From the NCBI GenBank assembly GCA_003140095.1, contig PLIU01000109.1, positions 1 to 59,749 of the forward strand: a stretch of 59,749 bases of DNA, given 5' to 3'. The DNA is from Verrucomicrobiales bacterium. GTDB lineage: Bacteria; Verrucomicrobiota; Verrucomicrobiia; Limisphaerales; Palsa-1400. Below, in pieces: positions 15,500 to 25,639 of the stretch. A program made the position numbers and the translations under genes. The number at the start of each line of letters is the position of its first letter. Position 1 is the stretch's first letter. Below the pieces are notes generated by a model, which was given only the letters and a program-made list of their open reading frames with translations, had not been told where the DNA came from and searched no databases.

Positions 15500-18240
15500 C
15501 ACCAACCTTGGAGAAACAACTCCATAGCTTCCTTGGAATTCAACACTGCGATGGTGCTTTCCCACTCCTCGTCGAGGTATTCGTAGGTTTCCTTCACCGT
15601 AAATGGGCTGCGGGCTTCGCCAGTCACCATCTGGACAAGGTCGTTTTCGGTCAACGCACGGTGCTCAAGCATGGCCGAGACCCAACTGTCGGTGATGAAA
15701 TCTGGGATTGTACCGAAAATATCAGTGATGGCGCGGATACGCCCGGTCAGCACGTTGAACAGGCGTTGTTCCACGCCTTCGTCGTAACGGAGATTGCAGA
15801 ACGGGATACGCTTGGAAATTGTGCCGCGCTGGACGCGCCCCTTACGCTGCTCCAACGTGGTCGGATTCCAAGGAAGGTCGAGATTGATGAGGCTGCCGAG
15901 CCGCTGCAAATTCAACCCTGTGCCGGCTGCGTCCGTGCCAACCATGACCTTGAGCGCGCCGACTCGAATTTTCTCTTTAAGAATATCTCTGTCAATGCTC
16001 TGAGTTTTGCCATCCTCAAACAGTTTCGAGGATGAGGAATTGCCGTAAAGACCAATGGGCATTTCGAGCTTCGGGGCGAGAAACTGGCACAGCGCGAGAG
16101 CAGAGTCGTAGTATTGGGAGAAGATCAAGACGCCGCGATCCAGCCAGGTATCTCCCTCAAAATCCGACCGCAATACTTCGAGGACACGGTCAAACTTGGG
16201 GTCGCCTTCGGACTGAAGCTGGCGGTTCAGGTGGTCGCGAAGTCGAACCAAGATTTCGAGCACTTCGGGAGGGAGCGGATAAATGCCCTCGCCCGTTTCA
16301 TTCAAGCCTTCCTCATCCTCGACCTCACGTTCTTCCAGCATCCGGCTGGCGGTGTTGAAGCCGGCTAAAACGGAGCTACCGACCCGCCGCTGCAAGAGGG
16401 TTTTGATAAACCCACTGGCCTTGGTGTGTTTATGGAGTTCGCGGGAGAATTCCTCCGACAACTCCAACGCCTGGCGGACGCTGTGCGTGGAAACGACGGG
16501 GCGCTCGTCACCCACAGGCACCATCTCGATGCGCACGAGTTTGCCTTGTTCTTCAAGCCGCTCGCGCGAACGTTTGATGACGCGGATAGTAAAAGGATTC
16601 ACGTCGCGGAGACCGATGCGGCCCAAATCTTCTTGGTCAAGCGGATCAATGCGGTCGAAATCCGCGTTGGTCGCTTTTTCATCGGTGTCGCCCAAGCCGA
16701 GCGTGTTGCGAATGTGGCGAAACACTTCGTTGTTGTCTTCGCGCGGCAGCGGGTTGCTCAGATAAACCCATTTGTCATAAGTGCCGTCCACGGCGACTTG
16801 ACCGGAGAGAATGTCAAAAATGGCGGGTTGGGTAGCGTCGCGCCATCGACCAAATTCAGTGCCGAGCACATGGGCATTGTTTACGCTAAGGACATTGAGT
16901 AGGTCCCACAACTCAACCGGATGCAACTGCACCGGCGTGGCCGTGGCGAGAATCATCGTGCGGGCGCGGGCGGCGAGTTTCATGCCCCACTCGTAGAGCA
17001 AGTTTTTGTCAGGGGGTTGCCACACCTTGGGTTCGTGGAGATTGGCGCGGCGAATCTTGTGCGCCTCGTCCCAAAGCACGCAACTGAACCGCTTCTTGAG
17101 TAAATCCTCCGCGAGCTTCGAGTTGAACTTGCTGCGCGTGGCGCTTAACACAACCGAAGTCGGCACTATGGCAATTTTGCGCGGGCAATTCAGAACGTCG
17201 TTTTCAGTGGAAGGGTGGAACTCGTCTCGCTCGGTCAGCCAACCACGTCCGGTCCAAAGGGCACTGGGCGCGGCGAGTTTGTCAATCATTTCTTCTTGCC
17301 ATTGCGAAACGACGGCTTTGGGAGCGACGATTAGCACCGGGTCGTCATCGAGTGTGCCGATGAGTTTGGCGAGGCCGCCCATTTGGAGCGTCTTGCCCAA
17401 GCCGACGCCATCGGCCAACAGGTAACGCGCGCCGCGTCCCGGCAGGTTGGCGTAGCGACGGTGCTCGTCGAACGCTTTCTTGATGAAATACTTTTGATGG
17501 TCCCAGAAGCCGAACAACTCCGTGCAAGTCGGCACTTCAGCCAGGACCGGCCCAACGTCCGGTTTCCTTTTCCAATCACCGATGTGCTCGATGATGGTGC
17601 GCTGCCCAAGTCGGCCGATTTGTTTGACAATGAACTCACTGATGGGGAATCCGCGTTCCCAGAGGGCATCGAATTCCTCCTGCACCCATGTTACGCTGTC
17701 GTCGGTGTCGTCTTCCCAAACCAGTTCGTAATTCTTGGACCACGCGCGTTCGGTGTCGTTGGCGCTGCCGATGAAGGAAGTTGCCTTGTCGTTCTCGTAG
17801 CGCATGACGCCCGCCTTGCCGTGGACGAAACCGAATTCGCAATCGGGAACGATGCGAATATCGAACGTCCGTCCGCTCGCGGAATCGCAAGCAACCAAAT
17901 CCTGAAGGATGCGCAAGCGTTCCTTGGCCTGGTCGCCATAGACATCCACCAAATGCGGGAAGCGACCTTCATTCCAAACCATGCGGAGCAATGCCTCTTC
18001 CAATTCCTCGCGGCGCCAGCCGGTCGCCTGCCGGATGGCGTGGACATCAGCGGGGTTCACCTCGGAATTGCAGACGATGCGGACCTGCTTGATGGCCTTG
18101 AACTCCTGCGCGGCGAGGCCAAGCAAACTTGATTGGAAGTAACCTGCGATCCGGTCGTAAGAGACCGCGCCCTTCAGACGATCACCAAGAAACGCATCAT
18201 ATAGCCGGTGGCGACGGGAGCTGAAGCGATTCAGTGGCAT
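15499..18240 (-). CDS. SNF2-family helicase with N-terminal phospholipase-D-like domain
   Basis: Start MPLNRFSSRR at 18240, five bases after the methylase stop; 913 residues. The PLD-like part has HGK near residue 140 and FIGSAND near 157, giving one HxK...N half-site. The SNF2 motor follows: DGVGLGKT near 277-284, WDEAHK near 390, ATATPV for motif III, and in the second lobe LIFSQYYDSA, GTDAAGTGLNL, WNPTTLEQRKGRVQRG. This is the helicase of the helicase-methylase-ATPase type of anti-phage cluster. It would translocate on double-stranded DNA, and the PLD domain may cut or bind DNA. The gene is coupled at both ends to its neighbours. Confidence 0.9.
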   Translation of the reverse strand: MPLNRFSSRRHRLYDAFLGDRLKGAVSYDRIAGYFQSSLLGLAAQEFKAIKQVRIVCNSEVNPADVHAIRQATGWRREELEEALLRMVWNEGRFPHLVDVYGDQAKERLRILQDLVACDSASGRTFDIRIVPDCEFGFVHGKAGVMRYENDKATSFIGSANDTERAWSKNYELVWEDDTDDSVTWVQEEFDALWERGFPISEFIVKQIGRLGQRTIIEHIGDWKRKPDVGPVLAEVPTCTELFGFWDHQKYFIKKAFDEHRRYANLPGRGARYLLADGVGLGKTLQMGGLAKLIGTLDDDPVLIVAPKAVVSQWQEEMIDKLAAPSALWTGRGWLTERDEFHPSTENDVLNCPRKIAIVPTSVVLSATRSKFNSKLAEDLLKKRFSCVLWDEAHKIRRANLHEPKVWQPPDKNLLYEWGMKLAARARTMILATATPVQLHPVELWDLLNVLSVNNAHVLGTEFGRWRDATQPAIFDILSGQVAVDGTYDKWVYLSNPLPREDNNEVFRHIRNTLGLGDTDEKATNADFDRIDPLDQEDLGRIGLRDVNPFTIRVIKRSRERLEEQGKLVRIEMVPVGDERPVVSTHSVRQALELSEEFSRELHKHTKASGFIKTLLQRRVGSSVLAGFNTASRMLEEREVEDEEGLNETGEGIYPLPPEVLEILVRLRDHLNRQLQSEGDPKFDRVLEVLRSDFEGDTWLDRGVLIFSQYYDSALALCQFLAPKLEMPIGLYGNSSSSKLFEDGKTQSIDRDILKEKIRVGALKVMVGTDAAGTGLNLQRLGSLINLDLPWNPTTLEQRKGRVQRGTISKRIPFCNLRYDEGVEQRLFNVLTGRIRAITDIFGTIPDFITDSWVSAMLEHRALTENDLVQMVTGEARSPFTVKETYEYLDEEWESTIAVLNSKEAMELFLQGW

Positions 18241-18245
18241 GGTGG

Positions 18246-21200
18246 TTAGGCGCGATGGTTCTCCACCGCCAACCGCAAAGTTTGAATGAGCGGGCGAATG
18301 TCGGCCCACGGAGCGATGGGCTCGGTGATTTGATAAAGGTAGCCGAGGATGACGAGGTGTTTGCCTTGCCGGTCCTGCCAGAAGTTCGTGCAGTCCACCA
18401 GATGCTTCACGGCACGGTCAGCTTCCGCGCCATCACCAAGCAAGTGAAGCGCCTGATAGATGTGGCGCGTGATGGAATGGGCGAACTGTTCGCGCTCGTT
18501 CGCGGGAATATCGTCCCAGCGCGTGACGTCTGGGCGTGGAAACTCGTCAGGGAGCTTCGTCCGGGCTTCGTTGGCTTTAACAGGGCCAAGCAATGCTCCG
18601 TAATCCGCAATGCCGTAGGCGCGGCCAAGGTCCTGAAAAGCGCCGATTTTTTCCACGCCGCCAGCTTCGAGTTCGAGCGCCTTTAGCAGGAATTTTTCCT
18701 CTGAGGCAAGCGCGCGCCAGAATTGGTAGGCGCTTGTCCCGTCCGGTGAGCGTTTGAGATGTTCCTCTAGTCCAAGCGGCACAAGGAAATCCACGGCGGT
18801 GCGCTTGGCCTGGTTCATCATATCGCGCAGAACGGATGCTCCCCGCTGTCGGCGTTCTTTGTTGAGCGTGCGCAGTTCCTCGTCGAGGTCAATGCCGTCA
18901 ATGCTGGAGAAACCGGTGACGACTTCGGCGGCGACGGCCTGGGCGGCGAGCAGGTAATCGGTGTCCGTGTAACCGCAGGATAGATTCCCGGCCTGCACCT
19001 GACTCTCGCGCATGTGCGTGATGACCTCCTTCACACGGCTATTGATCTGCGGGATGACCATCTCGGCAAAACCCATCGGCGCGGTCTTGGGCCGCTTGCG
19101 CAGAACCATGTTGTAGGTAGCCTGCACGTAATTGCCGACGCGGATACCCGCACCTGGCGTTTCGGTCGCGATGCTCCAGACCTGTTTCACTTGCAAACCG
19201 GCGGACCACATGATGAGGGCGAGGTCTTCCCACACGTCTGTGTCCTTGTGGGTGAACATGAGGACCTGCAAACCGTCGTCCGGCATTCTCTCCGCCAGCC
19301 GGGTGTAACATTCGGCCATCGCAATGCGAAATGGCGCGTCGTCACCTTTGACGGCGTGGTCGCGCTTTGAGTCCGCATACCAGTCGGGGAAGCAGGCTTT
19401 AAGGTGCGGCTTATACCACGCGAGAAAAAACTCGGAGAGTTCCTCATAATTCACCGCATCGGCGTAAGGCGGGTCGGTAATCCAGAGGTCGCACTTTTCC
19501 TCAGTGAAGCGGGCATCGCCCACCCGCGTGTTGCAAGTGCCGCTGAAAGGCCCTACGGAACGATGTTCGACGCAAACCTGGGGTTCAACCTGCACCCACC
19601 CCCGAATGGGACAGATGAACATCGTATTGAAAGCCTGATTGTAGAACGTGTTCTTCGATCCAGCGATTGCGCCACTATCGGACGCAAGCCACGGACAAAG
19701 GCGGCAGTTACGGTCGAGGAGCTTCCCGACACCGAGGAGTAGCGCGACGCGAATATCGCGTTCGCACTGTGCGATGCGCCTAGAGAATTCGCTTATCATT
19801 AGGAGCTGGCGGGGCGCGAAAAGGTGATGCCAATGCGTCCAGCCGCGTTCGCGACCCAATCTGGTCGTTTCCGCTCCAGCTTGTATACGCCAGTCGGGAA
19901 TCCACCCGTCGCCCTGCCACTCGGCAAGGTGCTTCTGAACCCACCCGACGAGTGCCTTTTCGATTCTTAGATCATGGTCGGTGGGTTCGCGATAGATAAG
20001 ATGTTGCGGTTCGAGTTCGTTCCCCAACGCATCAAAAGCAGGCGGTTTGATCCAGCGGATGCAGTAAAGCCGTTCGCCGTAGAAATCTCCCTCGCGAGGA
20101 ACTATGTCTGACTTCTCCCATTTCCGCAGGCCGCCGTGATTTTCGATTAGCGTGTTGAGCTTGATGGTTCGGGTCGCATTGCTTGTTTTGCCCTTCCGAT
20201 GAAGGATTTCCCATAACGCTTGCGGGCAGACAACGTCAGCTCCCTGTTTAGTGCCTTTTTCGGCTGCCTCATAGCCTTCCTTATCGAATCGAATTTTGAA
20301 ACTGAACCGCTTGTGTCGTTCATCGGGGACGAGTTCGATCCATGCCCGGTGTAAAGTGTCTACCTGCCACGAAGGAGACAGTGGCACTAGCCAGCCACCC
20401 CACTCGGGAACTGGAATCTCCATGCAGTAAAGGTGGAATGCGGCCCTCCATCCTTCTTCACTCGCTTCGACGCCGGACTTCAAATACCAGCCATCCATTT
20501 CGCGGTAGATGCGCTGCTGCTCGGCTGCAAGCCGCGCATGTAGTTTGGCATGTGCGCCAAGCACGCGGAGAGCGCTCCATGTGAGCAAGCATGCGACCGG
20601 GTTCAGGTCGGACGCATAAACATCGCACCCCAGCTCCGCCGCTTCGAATGGAATCGAACCCATGCCACTGAACGCATCGCCGACGCGTAAACGCCGACCG
20701 AAACGGCGTTCAGACATTTCGGCGACCCAATCCGGCAAAATAGAAGCGTGCGTGCCACAGTAAGTATTGATCTCCTTCCAACTCTCGGGTGGCGGGCCGT
20801 CGCTTTCTTCGGCTCGGCAGCAATACGGACGCTGTGCAGTGTGACCGAGAGTGTAGAACACCCGTTTTTCAAGCAGACGCCGATGCTCACGATCGGCTGC
20901 TGACATGCGCTTCGCCCAGCTCTCCGGGTCGGCGAACAATACTTTTTCGTCTGGCCGTGCGTGAGCATAACAAACCGTTGGCTGAATCGCTTTTACCTTT
21001 CGCTTCCACATGCCTGCGTTATCGAAAGACATTAGCTTCAGGAACACATCCAAGTCTTCCGGCCAGCGCTCTGGTTCGTCGGACGCCTCAAAAAGCGCTC
21101 CGATGATAATTGCCCGCGTCATTACGAGGGGCTTCGTGCCCCACCATTTGCCGAGACTGTTGAGAAACTGAGACGCGCCCGCCTTTCGTTCGATGTAACT

Positions 21201-21257
21201 CTCCAACGAGAGCTGTGCGATTGGGAATTGAACTTCGAGAAGGGATTTGGCAGGCAT
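18246..21257 (-). CDS. DUF1156 DNA methylase
   Basis: 1003 residues. The N-terminus shows the DUF1156 pattern (SLESYIERKAGA, LNSLGKWWGTKPLVMTR, residues 17-48). A methylase fold follows, with GDAFSGMGSIPFEAAELG near 200 and the catalytic motif WITDPPYADAVNYEEL near residue 591. The family acts on adenine, or by DPPY type on exocyclic amines; which base it modifies is not visible. Zinc-binding cysteine/histidine pairs occur around 505-570. It lies 14 bases downstream of the DUF3780-like gene and 5 upstream of the helicase. In this kind of cluster it is thought to protect host DNA. Confidence 0.9.
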   Translation of the reverse strand: MPAKSLLEVQFPIAQLSLESYIERKAGASQFLNSLGKWWGTKPLVMTRAIIIGALFEASDEPERWPEDLDVFLKLMSFDNAGMWKRKVKAIQPTVCYAHARPDEKVLFADPESWAKRMSAADREHRRLLEKRVFYTLGHTAQRPYCCRAEESDGPPPESWKEINTYCGTHASILPDWVAEMSERRFGRRLRVGDAFSGMGSIPFEAAELGCDVYASDLNPVACLLTWSALRVLGAHAKLHARLAAEQQRIYREMDGWYLKSGVEASEEGWRAAFHLYCMEIPVPEWGGWLVPLSPSWQVDTLHRAWIELVPDERHKRFSFKIRFDKEGYEAAEKGTKQGADVVCPQALWEILHRKGKTSNATRTIKLNTLIENHGGLRKWEKSDIVPREGDFYGERLYCIRWIKPPAFDALGNELEPQHLIYREPTDHDLRIEKALVGWVQKHLAEWQGDGWIPDWRIQAGAETTRLGRERGWTHWHHLFAPRQLLMISEFSRRIAQCERDIRVALLLGVGKLLDRNCRLCPWLASDSGAIAGSKNTFYNQAFNTMFICPIRGWVQVEPQVCVEHRSVGPFSGTCNTRVGDARFTEEKCDLWITDPPYADAVNYEELSEFFLAWYKPHLKACFPDWYADSKRDHAVKGDDAPFRIAMAECYTRLAERMPDDGLQVLMFTHKDTDVWEDLALIMWSAGLQVKQVWSIATETPGAGIRVGNYVQATYNMVLRKRPKTAPMGFAEMVIPQINSRVKEVITHMRESQVQAGNLSCGYTDTDYLLAAQAVAAEVVTGFSSIDGIDLDEELRTLNKERRQRGASVLRDMMNQAKRTAVDFLVPLGLEEHLKRSPDGTSAYQFWRALASEEKFLLKALELEAGGVEKIGAFQDLGRAYGIADYGALLGPVKANEARTKLPDEFPRPDVTRWDDIPANEREQFAHSITRHIYQALHLLGDGAEADRAVKHLVDCTNFWQDRQGKHLVILGYLYQITEPIAPWADIRPLIQTLRLAVENHRA

Positions 21258-21271
21258 GGCTCAAAGTAGGT

Positions 21272-21997
21272 CTAGCTGCCCACCGGTTGGCGGCGCTTCA
21301 GGTTCGTTTCCCTCGCGGACGGGTGGGCTGGAAGCGGGCCGTTCTTCTTGGACGACGATTGGGCCGGGGCTTTCGGGTTGAGGCGGCGTTGTGCTTCCCG
21401 TTGCTTGCGGAGTGATTTCCAATAACTGACTGGTGACGAATTCGGCGACGTTTTTTTTTGAGCCGTGGCGGCCTCCATGATTTCGAGCAGTCGTGGCGCG
21501 GTCCGTGTGTCTGCCGGGTCAGTCAGTGCATAGTATAAAGCACGCCGCCAGCCTTGCCCCTGGCGCTGGCTGGGATTGCTGGCGCGAGCGTAAAGCCACC
21601 AGCGTTCCTCTCGGGCCAACTGCCGCCAGCCGTTTAACAGAGCTTCAATATGAGTGCCTTCGCCATCTTCCATTAGCGACCAGAAGAGAAGCGCCACTTC
21701 GCGGAGGATGAGCGGACTGAGGGCATTGTCCCCATGCCGCAGGAACGGGGGCTTCGGGCCTTGTTCGGTGGGGTCCATTCCACGAACCAATTCCTTTTGC
21801 ACTGCCGGGGCGATGCGCTTCCACACCGCGCTGTGGATGGTGGCGAGTTCGCGTCGGGGATAGCCTCGCTCGGTCCGGGCCACGAGCGTGAGTCGGCAAG
21901 TCGTCCCATGCGCGGTGTCGAGATAAAGCATCCCATGTTCGGCTTGCAAATCTACAATGCCGAATGCGGGCGTCGGAGCATCAAGGGGTTCGATCAT
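21272..21997 (-). CDS. Small DUF3780-like accessory protein of the methylase-helicase cluster
   Basis: 241 residues. The central segment LNGWRQLAREERWWLYARA followed by GQGWRRALYYAL resembles what I remember of DUF3780 proteins that accompany DUF1156 and DUF499 genes; the N-terminal half is less certain. The last 50 residues are basic and disordered. The start overlaps the DUF499 stop by 4 bases (ATGA). No catalytic motif is seen, so a structural or recruiting role is most likely. Confidence 0.65.
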   Translation of the reverse strand: MIEPLDAPTPAFGIVDLQAEHGMLYLDTAHGTTCRLTLVARTERGYPRRELATIHSAVWKRIAPAVQKELVRGMDPTEQGPKPPFLRHGDNALSPLILREVALLFWSLMEDGEGTHIEALLNGWRQLAREERWWLYARASNPSQRQGQGWRRALYYALTDPADTRTAPRLLEIMEAATAQKKTSPNSSPVSYWKSLRKQREAQRRLNPKAPAQSSSKKNGPLPAHPSARETNLKRRQPVGS

Positions 21998-24900
21998 TGC
22001 GTGATAAGCCCTGGGGCGATTTTAAGGGATATTTCCTTTTGCCATTCGATGAGGGCCTTACCGGTAGGGAAGGTCAGAGAAGACGCGTCGAGTTCCCATT
22101 CGGCATCGGTGAGTTCCTTGTCGAGGAATTCAAAGGCTTTGATGAGCCGATCCGCCGTGAGCCTGGTTTTGCCATCCCATGCGACGGAAACGCGGTTGTC
22201 TGTTTCGGCCTTTACGACTTTGGCGCGAGCGCCAGCGAGGGTTGCGCCCGCAGGAAGTTTGCTCAAGAAGCCGTGGACGTTCATGCGCGAGACGAGTGCC
22301 ATTTCCTGCAAGGCTTTGCCGGCAAGGATGGCGGGCTTGTTCGGGTCGAGTGCCGGGCCAGTCTTGCCTTTTCCGCCAGTGTCTTCGTCTTCCTTCGGAA
22401 CTTGGATTGCAATCTCGGCATGGGCGGAGGCTTTTTCCGCATAGACCTTTACGGTCGCGCCTTCTTTTACGTCCACGCCTTTGGCGGGATAGGCCGCACC
22501 GTTGTTGGCGGGGTCAGTTTTGTCGGCAGTCCATTTCACCTTGGCGTCCGGCGGGACAACGCCAAGTTTCAACGTGCGGTGGCCAGGCGTGGCACTCGGA
22601 AGGAAGTCGTGTTTGAGATCAATTTGATTCTCGATGCGGTAAGGTTTGCCTTCCTTGTTCTTGCCGGTTGAATCCTTCGCCGTAAACACCAGCACCATCG
22701 CGTCGGAACTGAAAGCATCGTCGTGTTTGATTTTTCGCGGCTTGGCGGTGTCTTCGGTGACGTAAAGCGTGTCCGCGTTATGGAGCTTGATGTCGGTAGT
22801 GGTAATGCGGCCAGTCTTGGCGTCACGGGCGTGCTCGATGCTGATTCCGGTGACTTCCTCAAACGGTGGTTTCATCACCTGACCCGCCTGGTCGCGCCAT
22901 TCGCCAGCCGTGATGAGGACATCCTTCATCCGGTCGAGCGTGCCCGGTTCGGCCCAGACCATGAGGCCGCGACTGCCGGCGGCGTCAAGAATCTGATCCC
23001 AAGCAGCGCGGCCCGAGGAGGGAAACAGGAATTGTTCGACGCGGGTGCGAATGGATTTGTACGCCTTGACCTTGTCCGCGCCGGTGGCGGGCGGGATGAC
23101 GTGGAATTTCTTCACACTGCCGAGCGTGGTTTCGACCACGAGTTCGCCCTTGGTAGTATTGTCCTTAGCTTCGTCTTTCTTACCATCGCCCTTTTTAATT
23201 CCATCGTATTTTATGGACTGCCCTCCGGGTTCTTCAACATAGCTGTCGAGCAAGGTGGTGTCAGTCAATTTGGAATCGCCCGTTGAGGGGTCGCCCAACG
23301 GATAGAGCAACCGCGCATACACCGAGCGGATAGCGAGGAACAATTCGCTCTGGATGTTGGTGCGCTCGTCCTTGGCCTTTTCGTATTGTGCGTCGTCGCG
23401 GCTCATGTCCTTGAGCACCTGCTCGATGGCCCATTGACGGCGCGCATGATTCCGGATTCGGACCAGGCCAGCGGGATCAACGACAGTGAGGAACGTGACG
23501 CGATTCTTATATTTTTCGCCGTCAAAGAATTTTTGATAAGGTGATTCGTGGCCGCAGATGACGAGCGTGATCTTGTCGCGTTCGAGTGTGACTTTGGAAA
23601 GGTCGGGATGAATAAAGATCCGCTGGTAGCAGCGCTTCTGCTTCGGGTCGAACATCTGCTTCAACTGATCTTCGATGACGCCGTCGCGGTCGAGGTCGGA
23701 GCAAGTTTTAACGTAGGTGTTGAGCTGCGCGTTGAGGTTTTTGACTTTGTTGAAGAAGATTTTGCCACTGCGATATTGCTCAAGATACCAGCAGTTTCGT
23801 TGCAGTTCATCGAGGGTATGACCAAGTCCGGTGAGGTCCACGCCGGGGGCGGCAAGATATTCGGCGAGCTCTTCCTTGGACAAGCCACGCGGGCGGGTTT
23901 CGGAAAGCGACGCGGCGTAAATCCATTTGGCGGTGATAAGCGACAACCCGCCAGTGTCCGCTTCGAGGCTTTCAGCGTAGGACGTGCCGGCGTTGGCGAT
24001 ATCCGTTTGCAACGCACCTTCGAGCGACCGCTTGATTTCCTTGAAGCGCGACGCAACCGCCGACTCGTTTAGGTCCGGCGAGGCCAACGACAAGAGCGTG
24101 TGACGATCCACCTCGTGCGTGCCCTTGCTCCAAATCGAGCGGACGATTGCCGCCATCAGCCGGATCACGTCGCGGGTTTTCTGGAAGCCGGGATTGTCGT
24201 TGAACGTCTCGATGAGGTGCTTCGTGGAAAAATGGAACGGGTAGGAGACTTCCAATTCCTCGCGGATGGTAGGAAGCGCCCGCTCGACGAGACCGGCTCT
24301 TTTTGCGGTTTGAAGTTCAGCGAAGTAGGCGTCAATGACGGCCTTCTTTTCCTTTTCAGAAATTCTGATGTCCTTGAACAGGCGCTTGCGGAGAATGGCG
24401 TAGAGTTCGTCCTTCGTGTTGTCCACCGGCGAAATTGAAACCGCGCCCTTGCTCATTTCGTTGTCGGCGCTCTGAATCGTCCCGCCGAGGGAAACATTTG
24501 AGCGCATGATACGGGCAAGGTCTTCGTGGCCCTGGTCCCAATCCTTTTGCAAGTCCGACACGACGACCGCAACCCGGCCGGCTTCCTTGTGGTCCCGAAC
24601 TGCGCCGAAAAGATTTGTAAGCGCAAGGGCAGTGAGTGTGGAGAACCGTTCGCCTTCGTCCTTCTTGCCCTTCGATGCGGCGTGAACGAGGTAAAAGGCA
24701 AGCTCGTCGAGGAGTATGAGGATCGACTTGTCCTTGAAGAGCGCGGCCCACTGCTTTTCCGAAGGTGCCGAGTCGGCAGGGAAGTTCGCTCCAAGTTGTT
24801 TGGCGATGCTGACCCAAACATTTTCATCCGTGGAACGGCCGGTGAAGGCGACGACCTGGTCAGGCTTCACCGATTTCGGGGCCTTCTTGAACGGGAGACC

Positions 24901-25188
24901 CTTAGCCAACTTCGGAAACCGGGCAAGCAGTCCCGCAACAATCATGCTCTGCGTCTTGCCGCCACCCATTGATTCGGAGAGTTTGAAGATGCCGCGGCTC
25001 GGACTGCCAGAAAGGCGGTCGAAGGATTGCATAATCAAGTCCTCCATGCCGGAGGTCAGAACGTTTGAATCCAGAAATTCCGCAGCCTCTTTTTCGTTCA
25101 GTTCCGTCAGCCCGGAAATATTGACTACGAAATCTTCCGAGCCGTCGAGTACGGACTGGCGTGGCACACAGCAATTGAGTGTCTTCAT
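21994..25188 (-). CDS. DUF499 ATPase
   Basis: 1064 residues. The P-loop is SESMGGGKTQSM (71-82) and Walker B is ILILLDELAFYL (157-168), both diagnostic of DUF499 ATPases. The middle region is helical, and about residues 880-960 appear beta-rich with repeated short strands. DUF499 proteins form the large ATPase of helicase-methylase-ATPase clusters associated with phage resistance. It is the first large gene of the operon, 102 bases after the HTH gene. It probably couples detection of foreign DNA to the helicase and methylase. Confidence 0.9.
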   Translation of the reverse strand: MKTLNCCVPRQSVLDGSEDFVVNISGLTELNEKEAAEFLDSNVLTSGMEDLIMQSFDRLSGSPSRGIFKLSESMGGGKTQSMIVAGLLARFPKLAKGLPFKKAPKSVKPDQVVAFTGRSTDENVWVSIAKQLGANFPADSAPSEKQWAALFKDKSILILLDELAFYLVHAASKGKKDEGERFSTLTALALTNLFGAVRDHKEAGRVAVVVSDLQKDWDQGHEDLARIMRSNVSLGGTIQSADNEMSKGAVSISPVDNTKDELYAILRKRLFKDIRISEKEKKAVIDAYFAELQTAKRAGLVERALPTIREELEVSYPFHFSTKHLIETFNDNPGFQKTRDVIRLMAAIVRSIWSKGTHEVDRHTLLSLASPDLNESAVASRFKEIKRSLEGALQTDIANAGTSYAESLEADTGGLSLITAKWIYAASLSETRPRGLSKEELAEYLAAPGVDLTGLGHTLDELQRNCWYLEQYRSGKIFFNKVKNLNAQLNTYVKTCSDLDRDGVIEDQLKQMFDPKQKRCYQRIFIHPDLSKVTLERDKITLVICGHESPYQKFFDGEKYKNRVTFLTVVDPAGLVRIRNHARRQWAIEQVLKDMSRDDAQYEKAKDERTNIQSELFLAIRSVYARLLYPLGDPSTGDSKLTDTTLLDSYVEEPGGQSIKYDGIKKGDGKKDEAKDNTTKGELVVETTLGSVKKFHVIPPATGADKVKAYKSIRTRVEQFLFPSSGRAAWDQILDAAGSRGLMVWAEPGTLDRMKDVLITAGEWRDQAGQVMKPPFEEVTGISIEHARDAKTGRITTTDIKLHNADTLYVTEDTAKPRKIKHDDAFSSDAMVLVFTAKDSTGKNKEGKPYRIENQIDLKHDFLPSATPGHRTLKLGVVPPDAKVKWTADKTDPANNGAAYPAKGVDVKEGATVKVYAEKASAHAEIAIQVPKEDEDTGGKGKTGPALDPNKPAILAGKALQEMALVSRMNVHGFLSKLPAGATLAGARAKVVKAETDNRVSVAWDGKTRLTADRLIKAFEFLDKELTDAEWELDASSLTFPTGKALIEWQKEISLKIAPGLITQ

Positions 25189-25290
25189 AATGGTCGTTTC
25201 AGGTCAGCGTTGGAAATCAAGCTCTTCAACTTCTGATTCTTCGCTTGCCCCATTCTGAGGCCGTTCGGAATATTCATAGGTTTGCTTCAA

Positions 25291-25494
25291 CTAAGGTCCA
25301 GCGGATTTCCGTCGTCCGCGTTCCGACGCGGAGCCGTCTTTCACCCATTCATCGACCTCAGATGCAAGGAATTTCCATAGCCGTCCGACCTTGTGGCCAG
25401 GCATCTTTTTGCGGTCGATCCACTTGTAAATCGTGTCGGGATTAACTCCGAGATGCGCAGCAATTTCTTCGACTGATAGCCAACGTTCTTGCAT
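25291..25494 (-). CDS. Excisionase-type HTH DNA-binding protein
   Basis: The start MQERWLSVEEIAAHLG at 25494 gives 67 residues; the longer frame to 25818 adds 108 residues of unconvincing sequence. The product is a winged HTH of the MerR/excisionase type: VEEIAAHLGVNPDTIYKWI for the helices and GHKVGRLWKF for the wing. Similar small proteins regulate or accompany mobile-element and defence genes. It lies just upstream of the DUF499 gene on the same strand and is probably the operon's regulator. The ribosome site is weak. Confidence 0.8.
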   Translation of the reverse strand: MQERWLSVEEIAAHLGVNPDTIYKWIDRKKMPGHKVGRLWKFLASEVDEWVKDGSASERGRRKSAGP

Positions 25495-25639
25495 AAAAAT
25501 TCGCACTTGAACTTCGGCCAACGATTTGGTCGTGTGCTGAAGCACCAATTTGAGCAGGGATAGTGTAGCGGCCTTGTCCGGGAAGACCAGCAAAAAGCCT
25601 ATTGAAGCCAAGTGGAGCAACGGGGAGCGTTGCAGACAT

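Noticed and set aside
21734..22671. Long plus-strand frames antisense to the DUF3780-like and DUF499 genes
   Set aside because: They mirror strongly supported genes; long antisense frames are common at this GC content.
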